64,000 nucleotides of DNA from Diadophis punctatus similis. Taxonomy: Eukaryota > Chordata > Lepidosauria > Squamata > Dipsadidae. The notes under the pieces were generated by a model that saw nothing but the letters and a program-made list of their open reading frames with translations, did not search any database and was not told the DNA's origin. Positions 10,440 to 22,000 of this stretch are shown in pieces. Location: NCBI GenBank assembly GCA_023053685.1, contig JALIGW010000002.1:243463177-243527176 (forward strand). The letters are read 5' to 3'. The position numbers and the translations under genes were made by a program. Position 1 is the first letter of the stretch, and each line of letters starts with the position of its first letter.

Positions 10440-11040
10440 AATAATGTCCAGCTACCAAATGTCCTCCCTCAGCTTTTCCCATTGAGCTGTTTTCCAGAGG
10501 TTTGGGACTAGGTCCCATCAGTCCCAGAGCAGCCAATGTCTAGGCTTAATTGGAGTTGTAATTCAAAGTATCTTATCAGACACCTCCATTTTATCCATTA
10601 AGACTAAACCTGTTCTCCAATTGCAGCCAAAACAGCAGTATCCTTACCCAAAAGAAATATGTTTATAGGTTTCAAAAGAACCCAAGATTTCCAGAGAGAG
10701 AGAGAGAGAGAAAGGAAGATATACTGTAGATACCGTGGGGGGGGGGGTGTATTCCACTGTCTCACCTTGCAGCGGTGGCACCGACAGCCCCCATCCAGAA
10801 GGAGCCCGTGTGGCCGCTGCCGGCCCACTTCTTCTGCGGCCGCTTGCCGCTGCTCGTGCGCGTTGCCCCCGGCCTCCGTTTCGCCATCAGAGGCCTTCAG
10901 GAAAGGCCTCTACAGCTAAAAAACAGGCTCCGGATTGATGCGCATGGCGCCCCCCTGGCCTCCGTTTCACTGTCAGAGGCCTTCAGGAAAGGCCTCTGTA
11001 GCCGAGAATTGAGCTCCGGATTGACGCTCTATAGATCAAC
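10440..11040. other. Intronic sequence with GC-rich local duplications
   Basis: A GA run lies at 10692-10712 and a G run at 10737-10747. Between 10870 and 11000 the block 'cagaggccttcaggaaaggc' occurs twice, about 103 bp apart. No coding function is apparent. Confidence 0.4.
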
Positions 11041-11069
11041 AGAGAGAGAGATACGGACAGACAGACAGA

Positions 11070-11412
<343 letters not shown>

Positions 11413-11647
11413 CAATAGCACTTAGACTATATACTGCTTTACAGTGCTTTACAGCCCTTTCTAAGCGGTTTACAGAGTCAGAATATTTCCCCCAATCATC
11501 TGGGTCCTCATTTTACCCACCTCGGAAGGATGGAAGGTTGAGTCAACCTTGAGCCCTGGTGAGATTCCAACTGCCAAATTGCAGGCCGCCAGCAGTCAGC
11601 AGAAGTAGCCTGTATACTGCACTCTAACCATTGTGCCACCGAGGCTA
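11413..11647 (-). mobile_element. tRNA-derived snake SINE (complete length)
   Basis: Read on the minus strand: a tRNA-like head 'ggtggcacaatggttagagt' type with box B 'gaatctcaccagg', then the body 'aaggttgactcaaccttcc', 'gtaaaatgaggacccagatg' and the tail near 'agtgctattgct'. Six relatives occur in this window (18675, 31060, 43848, 48687, 50392, 51838). Confidence 0.85.
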
Positions 11648-11659
11648 GATAGATGATAG

Positions 11660-11822
11660 AGAGTAGAGTAGAGTAGAGTGAGTAGAGTAGAGTAGAGTAG
11701 AGTGAGTAGAGTAGAGTAGAGTGAGTAGAGTAGAGTAGAGTAGAGTAGAATAGAATAGAATAGAATAGAATAGAATAGAATAGAATAGAATAGAATAGAA
11801 TAGAATAGAATAGAATAGAATT
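11660..11822. repeat. GAGTA/GAATA pentanucleotide array
   Basis: AGAGT/AGAGTGAGT repeats change into (AATAG)n, which runs directly into the LINE 3' end at 11823. It is the expanded tail of that LINE. Confidence 0.95.
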
Positions 11823-12015
11823 TTTTATTGGCCAAGTGTGATTGGACACACAAGGAATTTGTCTTTGGTGTATATGCGATCAGTGTACATAAAAGAAAAG
11901 ATATGTTCATCAAGAATCGTAAGGTACAACACTTAATGATAGTCCGGGTACAAATAAGCAATCAAATCATATTAGGAACCAGTCAATATAAATTGTAAGG
12001 TGCAAGCAAGCAATC
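11823..12015 (-). mobile_element. Rex1-like LINE 3' UTR fragment
   Basis: The sequence 'attggccaagtgtgattgg' and 'cagtgtacataaaagaaaag' is the same 3' UTR found at 26908-27130 next to the Rex1-like coding region. Only this end remains. The AATAG array at its left is its 3' tail in the minus orientation. Confidence 0.8.
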
Positions 12016-12024
12016 ATGCAAGGT

Positions 12025-12640
<616 letters not shown>

Positions 12641-12829
12641 AGAGAGTGTGGGGGAGAAGAGAGAAAGAGAGAGATGAAAAATGAACTCAATGGCAGACCA
12701 ACTCAATCCCATCTGGGAATAAATATCCACAGCTTGGGTTTGGAGCACTATCCATGCAGCAAAGGACACAGTTGTCTCCTCCCAGTCCTGTTGTCCTATC
12801 CTAAAACTCTTCCTCTCTGCTAATTTCAG

Positions 12830-12929
12830 GTCAACATCAAAGAGAGCTCTGTGCATTCCTCCGAGACCGGCCAGGCTCCCCCTGAAACGGAGCAGAGGCA
12901 GCTGTGTGCCGCAACTGAGCAGGAAGACG
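12830..12929 (+). CDS. SCAN gene 1, coding exon 2 (100 bp)
   Basis: Acceptor tgctaatttcag|GTC and donor GACG|gtgaga enclose 33 codons plus one base. The frame ([20 protein letters not shown]...) continues from phase 0 of exon 1 and hands phase 1 to exon 3. The acidic, Ser/Glu/Gln-rich linker has no fold that I recognise. Its length and phase equal the linker exon of SCAN gene 2 (112 bp), which supports the model. It is too short to have been called as an ORF. Confidence 0.82.
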
Positions 12930-13088
12930 GTGAGAGGGACGCCAGGCCACTGGATCAGAAGGGGAACCTCTGTAAGCTTCCGTGACGCCCCTGGCTGAGC
13001 TAACCTTGGTTGCCAGCAATCGATTCTATCTGATAGAACTTCAGAATTTTTTATTTTAGGGCAAGAAGGGCTGACATTTAAAGGGGTA

Positions 13089-13500
13089 TAGGTAGTCCTC
13101 GACTTATAACAGTTCATTTAGTGACTGTTTGAAGTTGCAATGGCATTGAAGTGCTGTTGTAATGACTTATGACCATTTTTCAGATTTATGACCATCACAG
13201 TATCCCCGTGGTCACGTGATCGAAATTCAGAGGCTTGCCGATTGATTCATATTTACGACGGTCGCTCTGTCCCGAGGCCATGTGATCAGCTTTCGCCACC
13301 TTCTGACAAGCGAAGTCAATGGGGAAGCCAGATTCACTTAACAACCATGTTGCAAACTTAACACCTCCGATGATTCATTTAGCAACGGGGGCAAGAAAGG
13401 TGGTAAAATGGGGGCAAAATTTGCTGAGCAAATGTCTCACATAGCAACATAAATCTTGGGCTCCATTGTGGTCCTAAGTCAAGGACTGCCTGTCCTTGCT
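13089..13500. mobile_element. 'agtcctcgacttacgacc' MITE
   Basis: Left end 'taggtagtcctcgacttata' and right end 'gtcctaagtcaaggactgcc' are inverted. The interior has the family's 'gtcacgtgatcgaaattcag' block. It lies in intron 2 of SCAN gene 1. Confidence 0.75.
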
Positions 13501-13552
13501 TAACAACCAGCGACATAATGGCCGTTCCAAAGTGATGTCAGACCCCCTAAAA

Positions 13553-13890
13553 CCGTGATGGCGAACCTATGGCACGGGTGCCACAAGTGGCACACGGAGC
13601 CATATCGGTGGGCACGCGAGCTCAGGTCTGGCGTGCATGTTGGGAAACAGGCTGTTTCCAGCCTCCAGAGGGGGTTGGGAAGGCCGTTTTCACCCTCCCC
13701 AGGCTCCTAGGAAGGCTCTGAAGCCTGGGGAGAGCAAAAAATGGGCGTGCCATTGCATGCTGGGAGCAGGGGGGGTCATGCGTGCATGTGAGGGGGTGCA
13801 TGGAATTATGAGTGTGGGCACGCACACACGTGATTCCCCACATTCCCCCCCCCTTTTGGCACGCAAACCAAAAAAGGTTCGCCATCACTG
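13553..13890 (+). mobile_element. hAT MITE, 'cagtgatggcgaacc' family
   Basis: Ends ccgtgatggcgaacctatgg and aaaaaaggttcgccatcactg are inverted, and an exact 8-bp TSD, ccctaaaa, flanks it (13545-13552 and 13891-13898). It has no coding sequence. Confidence 0.9.
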
Positions 13891-14121
13891 CCCTAAAAGC
13901 TACTTATGATCCCATTTGGATGTTACATCCACTGCAGAGCCCCTGCGGTCATTCGCCCTTATGACCAGCCTCAGGGACACTGCAGCACCCCTTGGCCTTT
14001 CTCCCCCCATCACACACCATTGGGTCCCTGCAAGACTTGGTCCTATCCCCACACGCCCATCATCCACCACACACACTCATCTTTTGAAGGTCTCTGGATT
14101 TCATGTTGGAGAAGGAGAATA

Positions 14122-14705
14122 ACAGAATAATGGATTTGGAAGGGACCTTGGAGGTCTTCTAGTCCAACCCTCTGCTCAAGTAGAGTCTTAAAACCTCCAG
14201 TGATGGAGCACCCACAACTTCTGGAGGCAAGTTGTCCCACTGATTATCGTATTTTTCGGAGTATAACACGCATCGGAGTATAAGACGCACCTTAGTTTTG
14301 GGGGAGGAAAGTAAGGGAAATCTGCCTACCAAGTATTCATCTGGCTGGCGTCCTTAGTCTGGTCAGCTTCAGCACATTATTTTATCCCCTGGTTATGGCT
14401 TAAAAAAACCTTATTCGGAGCGAGTAGCAATGAAAAAAAGCCTGCAAAGACTTAGGGCTGGAAAAAACCTCCTTCGGAGAGAGTAGCAATGAAAAAACCT
14501 GCAAGACGGTAAGAGCCGGGAAGATCGTTAGCGCCTCGTTAGGGCTGGGGAAAAAAAGCTTTGAAAAAGCTACATTCAGAGTATAAGACGCACCCAAATT
14601 TTTAGCCTCTTTTAGGTGGGGGAAAGGTGTGTCTTATACTCTGAAAAATACGGTAATTGTTCTCACTATCAGGAAATTTCTCCTTAGTTCTAGATTGCTT
14701 CTTGT
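14122..14705 (-). mobile_element. CR1 tail fragment split by a MITE
   Basis: Antisense CR1 3' sequence ('ggaagggaccttggaggtct', 'actgattaattgttctcact' type) is interrupted at the TA in 'ctgatta' by the element at 14247-14653. A second antisense CR1 fragment follows at 14729-14950. Confidence 0.75.
14247..14653. mobile_element. TA-target MITE, 'cgtatttttcggagtataa' family
   Basis: Inverted ends (cgtatttttcggagtataa and cttatactctgaaaaatacg) are flanked by TA. Interior 'attcatctggctggcgtcct' and 'cagcacattattttatcccc' are shared with the copy at 28396-28862. A Tc1/mariner-type origin is likely from the TA target. Confidence 0.8.
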
Positions 14706-14728
14706 GTTGCCTTCCTGTGCTTTGGAGA

Positions 14729-14950
14729 ATATCAGTCAATCAGTACAGAGCTGGAAGGGACCTTAGGGGTCTTCTAGTCCAACCCCCTGCTCAAGCAGGA
14801 AACCCTATACCATTTCAGACAAATAGTTGTCCAACATCTTCTTAAAAATTTCCAGTGTTGAGCCATTCACAACTTCTGGAGGCAAGCCGTTCCACTGATT
14901 AATTGTTCACACTGTCAGGAAATTTCCCTTAGTTCTAGGTTTGATTAAGG
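14729..14950 (-). mobile_element. CR1 tail fragment
   Basis: Antisense CR1 3' sequence beginning 'cagtacagagctggaaggga' and ending in 'aaatttcccttagttctagg'. Confidence 0.7.
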
Positions 14951-15233
14951 AGGGCACATATTCCTACGCTGCAAGGTGGCCTCCCAGAGGCAGCCGCCAT
15001 TTTCAGCCAGCTCACAGTTCCTTGTGGCTGTGCCAAAATGGTGGCTGATCCTGAGAGATTGCCCGCAAGGCCCTGGGACAAACAGCTCCGTTTTGCTTCT
15101 CTAACATGGTCTGCGCAGCTTGTTCAGAAAGCTCTGGATCTCTCTGTAGCATCGTGCAGACTGCGTTAGGGAAGGGTGGGTCCTTCATCTCAGCTTCTTC
15201 CACTGTTTTAATCTCTTTCTCTTTTTATTCCAG

Positions 15234-16225
15234 TGGGGGAAATGAAGAATGAAGATGAGATGGAACCTTGTGAGATGCCTTCAGAAGCCAACCCTATCGA
15301 AGTACTCAAAGAACGCTTACAGAAGCCGGGTGGATCAAACAGATCTGAGGGGATCCCTCTAGAGAAAAGGAGTGACGTCGCCATTTCCTTCCAGGAGGAA
15401 GATGTCCACGAAGTCATCATTCCGGGACAATCAATGAAAGAGAGGCAGAAACAGTGCCAGGGCGACCATTGGAGAATCCATTTAGGGGAGAAACCCAACA
15501 AGAGCCCAAGTTTTGGGAAGACTATTCATCAGAACAGCAACGTTGTTGAGTACGGTGTGAAGCCCTACAAATGCTTAGAATGTGGGAAAGGTTTTAGTCA
15601 AAGCACCCAACTGACCTCCCATCAGAGGACCCACACGGGGGAGAGACCGTACAGTTGTCCAAGCTGTGGCAGGACCTTCAATCAGAGCGCCAGCCTGGTT
15701 CAACATCAGAGGATCCACACCGGGGAGAAACCCTACCAATGCTCCGAGTGCGGGAAGAGCTTCCGCCACAGCACCAGCCTGACCTCCCACCAGAGAATCC
15801 ACACGGGGGAAAAGCCGTACTCGTGCTCGGATTGCGGGAAAGGCTTTTGTAACCAGTCGGGCCTCATTAACCACAAGACCATTCACACAGGGGAGAGGCC
15901 GTACAAATGCTTGGAGTGCGGGAAGAGTTTCAGCCAGAGCACCCACCTTACGTCGCACCAAAGAATTCACACCGGCGAGAGACCGTATAAATGCTCGGAC
16001 TGTAACAAAACCTTTTGCGATCAGTCGGGACTCGTTAAACATCAGAGGATTCACACGGGGCAGAAACCCTATAAATGCCTGGCGTGTGGGAAGTGTTTTA
16101 GTCAAAGCACCAATCTTATTAGACATCAGAGAATCCATACGGGAGAGGAAGCCCACAAATTAACCTCTCCATGTAATGCGACGGTTGCATTCCAGTTTCA
16201 AATGCCCACCATTTCTAAGGCTTAA
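15234..16225 (+). CDS. SCAN gene 1, coding exon 3: seven C2H2 zinc fingers
   Basis: The acceptor ctttttattccag|TG restores the frame (G|TG, Val) after exon 2. About 110 residues of linker, ending in a degenerate finger-like stretch, precede seven tandem C2H2 fingers at about residues 413-608 of the joined protein. Each has C-X2-C, X12, H-X3-H and TGEKP-type linkers (first '[19 protein letters not shown]', last '[19 protein letters not shown]'). The stop TAA is at 16223-16225 after a short tail. This is the sequence-specific DNA-binding part; the target is unknown. A MITE begins 2 bp after the stop codon, so the 3' UTR starts in transposon sequence. Confidence 0.92.
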
Positions 16226-16227
16226 TA

Positions 16228-16909
16228 CAGGTAGTCCTCGACTTACGACCACAATTGAGCCCAGAATCTATGTTGCTAAGTGAGTTTTGCCCCATTTTAC
16301 GACTTTTCTCGCCGCCTTTGTTAAGTGAATGTGTGTCGTTGTTTAATGACCCCGTAATCCTTTGCGGGGTGGAGTCGGGGCAACTGAACGGAGCTGAGTG
16401 TTTACTGGCCGGATGCCCTTCCTGTCGCCAATGCGGAATTTTGCGCCCAGAGACAGAAATATCTAGCCTCTATCTAGGATCGAATTCATACCTTCCTGAT
16501 TGTGAGGCGAGAGCTCCACCTCTAGGCCACTGCACCACTCTGTTAAGTAAATCCCTGCGGTTGTTAAATTAGTAACGCGGTGGTTAAGTGAATCTGGGTT
16601 CCCCATTGACTTTGCTTGTCCGAACGACGCAAAAGATGATCACGTGACCCCAAGATGTTGCAACCGTCATAAATATGAACCATTTGTCAAGCATCTGAAT
16701 GTAAAGCACATGACCATGGAGAGGCTGCAAGAGTCATAAGTGTATAAAATGGTCCTTCCACTTTTTTCAGTGCCGTCGTAACTTCGAACGTTATTAACAA
16801 CCGTCAATAACTGAAGCGAAAAAAAGTCATAAAACTGGGCATGACTTGTTTAACATCTGTTTTGCTTAAATTTTGGCCCAGGTTGTGCTCGTAAATGGAG
16901 GACTACCTG
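16228..16909. mobile_element. 'agtcctcgacttacgacc' MITE forming the 3' UTR of SCAN gene 1
   Basis: Ends caggtagtcctcgacttacg and ggaggactacctg are inverted and flanked by TA (16226-16227 and 16910-16911), as for Tc1/mariner/pogo-type elements. A SINE is nested at 16331-16541. Confidence 0.85.
16331..16541 (-). mobile_element. tRNA-related SINE with BovB-like tail, nested in the MITE
   Basis: On the minus strand it reads 'gtggtgcagtggcctagagg' (box A-like), 'gaattcgatcc' (box B-like), then 'ggaagggcatccggccagta' and 'gattacggggtcat'. Direct repeats gttaagt(g/a)aat at 16320-16330 and 16542-16552 look like its TSD. The BovB-like tail is my reading and was not aligned. Confidence 0.7.
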
Positions 16910-16930
16910 TACACTTCTAAGCAGTCATAC

Positions 16931-17343
16931 CAGAGGTGGGTTCCTACAGGTGCAGTCTACTCTACAGTACCGGTAGCGGCCAGCAGATGGCGCTATTTGT
17001 GTGCGACCACTCTGGTGCCGTCTTCGCCAGTCTGTCGCGCGGCGCCATCTTTTTTGGGGGGGGGTTGGGTTGATTTTGCTTCCTGCGCATGCACAAAAGC
17101 AAAATTGTGCGAGGGGACGCACGTGCGTGTGAGATTTTGGCAATTTTTTGCTTCTGCGCATGCGCAGAAGCAAAAAAGCACCAAATCGGGTGCACACGCG
17201 CATCCCCTCGTGAGATTTTGCTTCTGCGCATTCACAGGAAGCAAAACATACAAGGACATGCACGTAGCGAACGCCCGCGTGCCGAAACATGGTGATGCGC
17301 GTGCAGTGCACCGCTAGCGCAAAGAACAAGCAACCCGCCCCTG
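16931..17343 (+). mobile_element. hAT-like MITE, 'ggtgggttcc' family
   Basis: Starts cagaggtgggttcctacagg, ends cccgcccctg, with an exact 8-bp TSD agtcatac (16923-16930 and 17344-17351). The interior has repeated 'cttctgcgcatgcgcagaag' palindromes. Confidence 0.85.
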
Positions 17344-17397
17344 AGTCATACCCACTGCTATGTTATAAATTGGTGTCACTTGATCATTTGTCTATAG

Positions 17398-17522
17398 CAG
17401 TATTTCTCAACCTCCGCAACTTTAAGATATGTGGACTTCAACTCCCAGAATGCCTCGTTCTGGCTGTGGCATACTGGGAGTTGAAGTCCATACATCTTAA
17501 AGTGACCAACATTGAGAAATAC
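17398..17522. mobile_element. Short palindromic MITE
   Basis: About 125 bp; the two halves are inverted copies meeting at 'tcgttctggctgtgg', with 'gtggacttcaactccca' in one arm. It is related to the founder of the 168-bp array. Confidence 0.75.
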
Positions 17523-17945
17523 TAGCTTATAGGAACAATAGTCAAAACTGAAATACGCAGAGTTAACGCCCCCTTTCCTAAGCGTTTGATCTGCTGCTCC
17601 TGAGCCTTCTCAAAATTGCCACCAACTCTGAAATACGCTAGAATGAAGAAATGATTCGATCCATAGGGAATAAATATGAACTATATTGTAATAATGATAT
17701 CTGCGTTATTTTTATTCTGGTTCTTCTCATCTTTAACCTGGTCCCACTCATTCAAGACATACATCTGTTGGCTTGCCTCTCTAAGTCCTTGTTGGTCCAT
17801 GCTTCCCAGCCTGTGCTCTTAGAGGATTTTCAGTCAGTCTACCTGCCAGCTCCAGATCTATGGGCAGTCATGAGGAAGGGGCTAGACTAGGAGTGGGAAG
17901 ATCCAGAGTCTAATCCCCTCCCAGCTCTGAGGTCCAATGGGTGTT
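17523..17945. other. Intergenic sequence without recognised features
   Basis: AT-rich unique-looking sequence. The small reading frames have no family resemblance. Confidence 0.3.
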
Positions 17946-17949
17946 TTTG

Positions 17950-18200
17950 TCCAGCCCAGGGGTGAAATGCTATTGGTTCGGCCCGGTTTGGGCGTACCAG
18001 TAGCAGCCGCCGCCGCCAGTGGTTTGCAGAACCGGTAGTGGCGGCCGCGTGAGGCTCCGCCCACCGGCCCGGACGTCGCCATTTTCTTTTCTTTTTTAAC
18101 CCTCTACAGATGCGCAAAGGCTTCTGCGCATGCGCATAGGGTGAAAAAGCGTGTACGAAACGCAAAGCGTGCGAGCTTCTGAACCAGTATGGAAGGTAAG
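17950..18200 (+). mobile_element. Probable MITE fragment ('ggggtgaaatgct' type)
   Basis: It begins caggggtgaaatgctattgg and contains 'cttctgcgcatgcgcatagg' as in the MITE at 37103. The right end was not resolved. Confidence 0.5.
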
Positions 18201-18373
18201 TAGATTTCGCTGCTGGTCCAGCCCCCTTAATTTTACAGGGTTGTTGTGAAGAAAAATAAGAGGGAACGCTATGTATGAATAGATAGAGAGAAATCAAGAA
18301 AGAGAAGTTCAGATTTGGATCCTTTATGACAAACCTGGTTAAGCAGAATCTGTGGCAGAAGCCTGAATCGATA

Positions 18374-18991
18374 CAGATTGTCCTCAATTTACGACTAGAA
18401 TGGCTAAGCAAGGCAATTGCTAAAGTGGGTCCCACCCAATTTTATGTCTTTTTTTAAATCACAGTTGTTAGGCGGTCACTGCAGTTAAATCAGTAACACC
18501 AATTTAAGTGAATCCGGCTTCCTCATCGACTTTGCTTGCCAGCAGGTTGCAAAAGGGAATCTCGTGACCTCTGAACACTGCAGTTATCCTAAATATAAAT
18601 CAGTTGCCAAGCATCTGAATTTTGATCAGGTGACCACGGGGAGGCTGCAACGCCGACTGTGAAAAATGGTCATAATGCGCCACGGTGGCGCAGTGGTTAG
18701 AGTGCAGTACTGCAGGCTACTTCTGCTGCCTGCCGGCTGCTTGCAATTTGACAGTTCGAATCTCACCAGGCTCAAGGTTGACTCAGCCTTCCATCCTTCC
18801 GAGGTGGGTAAAACGAGGACCCGGATTGTTGGGGGCAATAGGCCGACTCTGTAAAACAGCTTAGAGAGGGGCTGTAAAAACACTGTGGAGCGGTATATAA
18901 GTGTTATTGCTGCTTTTTTTAGTGCCTTTGTAAACTTCGAACAATGTAGAACCTGTCACTAAATGAACGGTTGTAAATTGAGGACTATCTG
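18374..18991. mobile_element. 'agtcctcgacttacgacc' MITE with nested SINE
   Basis: Diverged ends cagattgtcctcaatttacg and gtaaattgaggactatctg, flanked by TA. A plus-strand tRNA-derived SINE lies at about 18675-18915 ('cacggtggcgcagtggttag' to 'agcggtatataagtg'). Confidence 0.8.
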
Positions 18992-19417
18992 TACTGGAAG
19001 ACTTTCATTGTGTTCCCCTTTTGCTTTCATGTAGCAAGTTTCTCTCACCTGTTCTTCAGAGCAGAGTTCCCCAAACTTTCTGGCCACCCTGGCAGGGGTG
19101 GTGGGGTGGGGGAGAGAGGATGGTTGTGTGCGAGTGGCAGACAAGGGTGTACACATGTAGCTCCATTTGCGCCCCACTGCTTGTGCAAATGGAGCACACG
19201 TGCACACGCTCACCCACCTCTCGTGCAGGTGGGGATGCACACGCTCCCCCATGACTTCGGCGGCCCGGTTCCAAACTGCTCAAGGCCTGGTAGTGGGTTG
19301 CGGCCTCGGGGGTTGGGGACCGTTGCTTCAGAGGACTTGCCCTTCCAGCTGCTCTATCTCTTCATGGCTCTTTGCCATCTTTCCATCCCTCTTGTATTGC
19401 AGTGATTACAACTGGGC

Positions 19418-19727
19418 CAGAGGTGGGTTCCTACCGGTTCGCACCAGTTTGCCCGAACCGGTAGCAAACCACTGGTGACATCATGATGACATCATGTAAC
19501 CAGTTTGGTTGATGCCGGTCTGTGGACGCCATCTTTTTTAATTTTTAAAAAATTTTTTTTAAAAAATCCGGGTTTTTTCCTTCTGCGCATGCGCAAAAGC
19601 CGAGTTTCCAGCACTGCGCATGCGTCACCATCTTGTTTTCAGCTTTTTTTTTAAAAAAATGGATTTTTTGGCCACGCGGCGTGGGAGGAAGTGAACCGGC
19701 AGCGAGGTAAGTTAGAACCCACCCCTG
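19418..19727 (+). mobile_element. hAT-like MITE, 'ggtgggttcc' family
   Basis: Ends cagaggtgggttcctaccgg and gttagaacccacccctg are inverted; an exact 8-bp TSD aactgggc lies at 19410-19417 and 19728-19735. Confidence 0.9.
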
Positions 19728-19894
19728 AACTGGGCATGCCACTCCAAGTATGGCCTTAGCCACGTGGTATAAACAGATCGATCAGTTCTCACAAACTCAG
19801 CATCGTCTTTACAACCTTTCTCAAATATGATGGTAATTTAAGAAATCAGTTTCCAACCAGGGTGTGCAGTTACAACTGATTTTTGGCAGGATTT

Positions 19895-20665
19895 GAGTTG
19901 GCTAATTAGAAAAAAGAAGGACGGGGGTGGGGGGACATGATAGCAGTATTCCAGTATTTGAGGGGCTGCCACAAAGAAGAGGGGGATCAATTTATTTTCC
20001 AAAGCATCGGAGGGAAGGACAAGAAACAATGGATGGAAACTAATCAAGGAGAGAAGCAATCTGGAATTGAGGAGAAATTCCCTAACAGGGAGAACAATTA
20101 ACCAGTGGAACAGCTTGCCTTCAGAAGTCGTGGGTGCTTCATCACTGGAGGGTTTTAAGAAGAGATTGGACTTGTCTGAAATGGTATAGGGCAGTGATGG
20201 CGAACCTTTTTTCCCTCGGGTGCCGAAAGTGCATGTGCGCGTGCTATCGTGCATGTGCGAGTGCCCACACCCATAATTCAATGCCTGGGGAGGGCAAAAA
20301 CGGCCTCCCCGCTCCCCCGGAGGGCCTCTGGAGGCCGGAAATGGCCTGTTTCCCAACTTCTGGTGGGCCTGGTAGGCCCATTTTTCATCCTCCTCAGGCT
20401 CCAGAGGCTTCCCTGGAGCCTAGGGAGGGCAAAAACACCCTTCCCAGTCCCCCCGCATGCCCTCTGGAAGCCGAAAACGCCCTCCCAGAGCCTCCGTGCG
20501 AGCCAAAAATCAGCTGGCCGGCGCGCACATGCGCGCAGGAGCTCAGCTAGGCAATGGCTCGTGTGCCGGCAGATATGGCTCCACGTGCCACCTGTGGCAC
20601 CCGTGCCATAGGTTCGCCATCACTTGTATAGGGTTTCCTGCTTGAGCAGGGGGTTGGAATAGAAT
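19895..20665 (+). mobile_element. CR1 3' fragment split by a hAT MITE
   Basis: Readable CR1 sequence equivalent to 'MIAVFQYLRGCHKEE' and the end 'tgaaatggtataggg' continues after the insertion as 'gtatagggtttcctgcttga'. Confidence 0.8.
20192..20625 (-). mobile_element. hAT MITE, 'cagtgatggcgaacc' family, inside CR1
   Basis: An 8-bp TSD gtataggg (20184-20191 and 20626-20633) flanks inverted ends cagtgatggcgaacctttt and ccataggttcgccatcactt. It is opposite in orientation to the CR1-inserted copies at 32345 and 60596. Confidence 0.9.
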
Positions 20666-21150
20666 AGAGGTGGGTTCCTCCCGGTTCGCCTGAACAAATA
20701 GTGACCCGCTGGTGACATCACGATGATGTCATGGAACCGGTTCGGTTGGTGCTGGTCCGTGGGTGCCGCCATCTTTTTTGTTTTTTTTGCATTTTTTTAA
20801 TTTTATTTTTTTCTTCTGAGCATGTGCAGAAGACAAGTTTCCGGCACTGCGAATGTGTCGCCATCTTGTTTTTGGCTTTTTAAAATTTTTTCGTCTCAAG
20901 GATGTCATCAGAAGTGGTATTCTGCCTGTTTGGACTGGTTCGCCCGAACCGGTAGTGGAAATCGCGGGTGGGCCCGCCCCGGCTCTATGCCATCCTATTT
21001 AGGCACGTTTTTGAGGCCAGGTGCGTGCACAGAGAGTGTGCATGCGAGCAAAGCACATGCGTGGAAGGCCGGGTGCATGTGTGGAAGGCAGGTCGCGCGC
21101 AAACCGGGCGCGCATGTGCGGCGAACTGGTAGTAGCAATATGAAACCCAC
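20664..21150 (+). mobile_element. MITE, 'ggtgggttcc' family, with flanking GC-rich part
   Basis: It begins tagaggtgggttcctcccgg and has the family's poly-T and 'ccggcactgcgaatgtg' blocks. Another part, to about 21150, has cag/gcgcatgtg-rich sequence and an end like 'gaaacccactgctgg'. Confidence 0.6.
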
Positions 21151-21187
21151 TGCTGGATGTCAGTCCTTCACTTCTTTGGCCCTAGCT

Positions 21188-21533
21188 CAGGGGTATCAAA
21201 ATCAAGGCCCATGGGCTGGATCTGGCCCATGGGGTGCTTAGGCCTGGCCTGGTTGACTGCCCTGGAAACAGTGAATGACTGGCCCACGGTGCCTCTTCCA
21301 GCAAAAACCCACATGGCCCTCCCGAGCTCCGTTTTCGCTGGCAGAGGGTTGCAGGAAGCCGTCACAGGTGAAAACGGAGCTTGGGAGCCCATTTTCGCTG
21401 GCAGAACACTCGAGCCACCACAGGCGCCCCCGGCACAAGTGATGAGCTGGTCAAGTCCCCTGGCCACGCCCCCCCTCTGAGGTCAAACACAACCCTGATG
21501 TGGCCCTCAATTAAATCAAGTTTGACAACCCTG
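21188..21533. mobile_element. hAT MITE, 'caggggt(g/a)tcaaa' family
   Basis: Inverted ends caggggtatcaaaatcaagg and aagtttgacaaccctg with TSD ccctag(c/a)t (21180-21187 and 21534-21541). The interior contains 'tttcgctggcagagggttgc'. Confidence 0.85.
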
Positions 21534-21574
21534 CCCTAGATGATAGATCTATGCATAAACCTTCTCTCCCACAC

Positions 21575-21680
21575 ATGGAAATTTTATTTATTTATTAATC
21601 ACATTTATACAGCCACCCATCTCACAAGAAGCATCTCTGGGCGGCGTACAAAGAGAACATATAGAAAGAGAACATATAGA
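21575..21680 (-). mobile_element. L2 3' tail fragment
   Basis: (TTTA)n followed by 'acagccacccatctc...ctgggcggcgtacaaa', the terminal block of the L2 elements in this window. Confidence 0.65.
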
Positions 21681-22000
21681 ATTAATAATTACAAAAATAT
21701 AAAAAGTTCCTTATTAAAAATGAAAAAAACCCATACACAAAATAGTTTCAGGGTGTCCCCCAACCATCCTTCCAATAACCCCCGCCATTCACTCCATTCA
21801 TCTCTGAGGCAAACTGAGAGGCGGTGCTTGGTGTTGCCACATGTTGATTGATAGTTCTAATAGCCCATCATTGCATGTCCCATCACCCAAACCTTAGTCC
21901 AGAATGCACGTTCCTTGCTCCCTCCATTATCGGGGGTGGGGTGGGGAATGGAGAGGTCTGGGCACAAAATGCCAGCTCTTTAATATGGTTGGGAAGAGTA

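Noticed and set aside
15575..16156. 193-aa minus-strand frame opposite the fingers of SCAN gene 1
   Set aside because: Shadow of the zinc-finger exon; similar shadows lie at 31472-32152, 38427-38975, 47097-47594 and 57898-58332.
17100..17300. Bacterial-like GC-rich insert or horizontal gene
   Set aside because: The sequence is a repeated 'ctgcgcatgcgcag' block of a MITE with a clear 8-bp TSD.
18675..18760. tRNA gene
   Set aside because: Box A/B-like sequences belong to SINE heads; no cloverleaf with intact acceptor stem was found in any of the copies.
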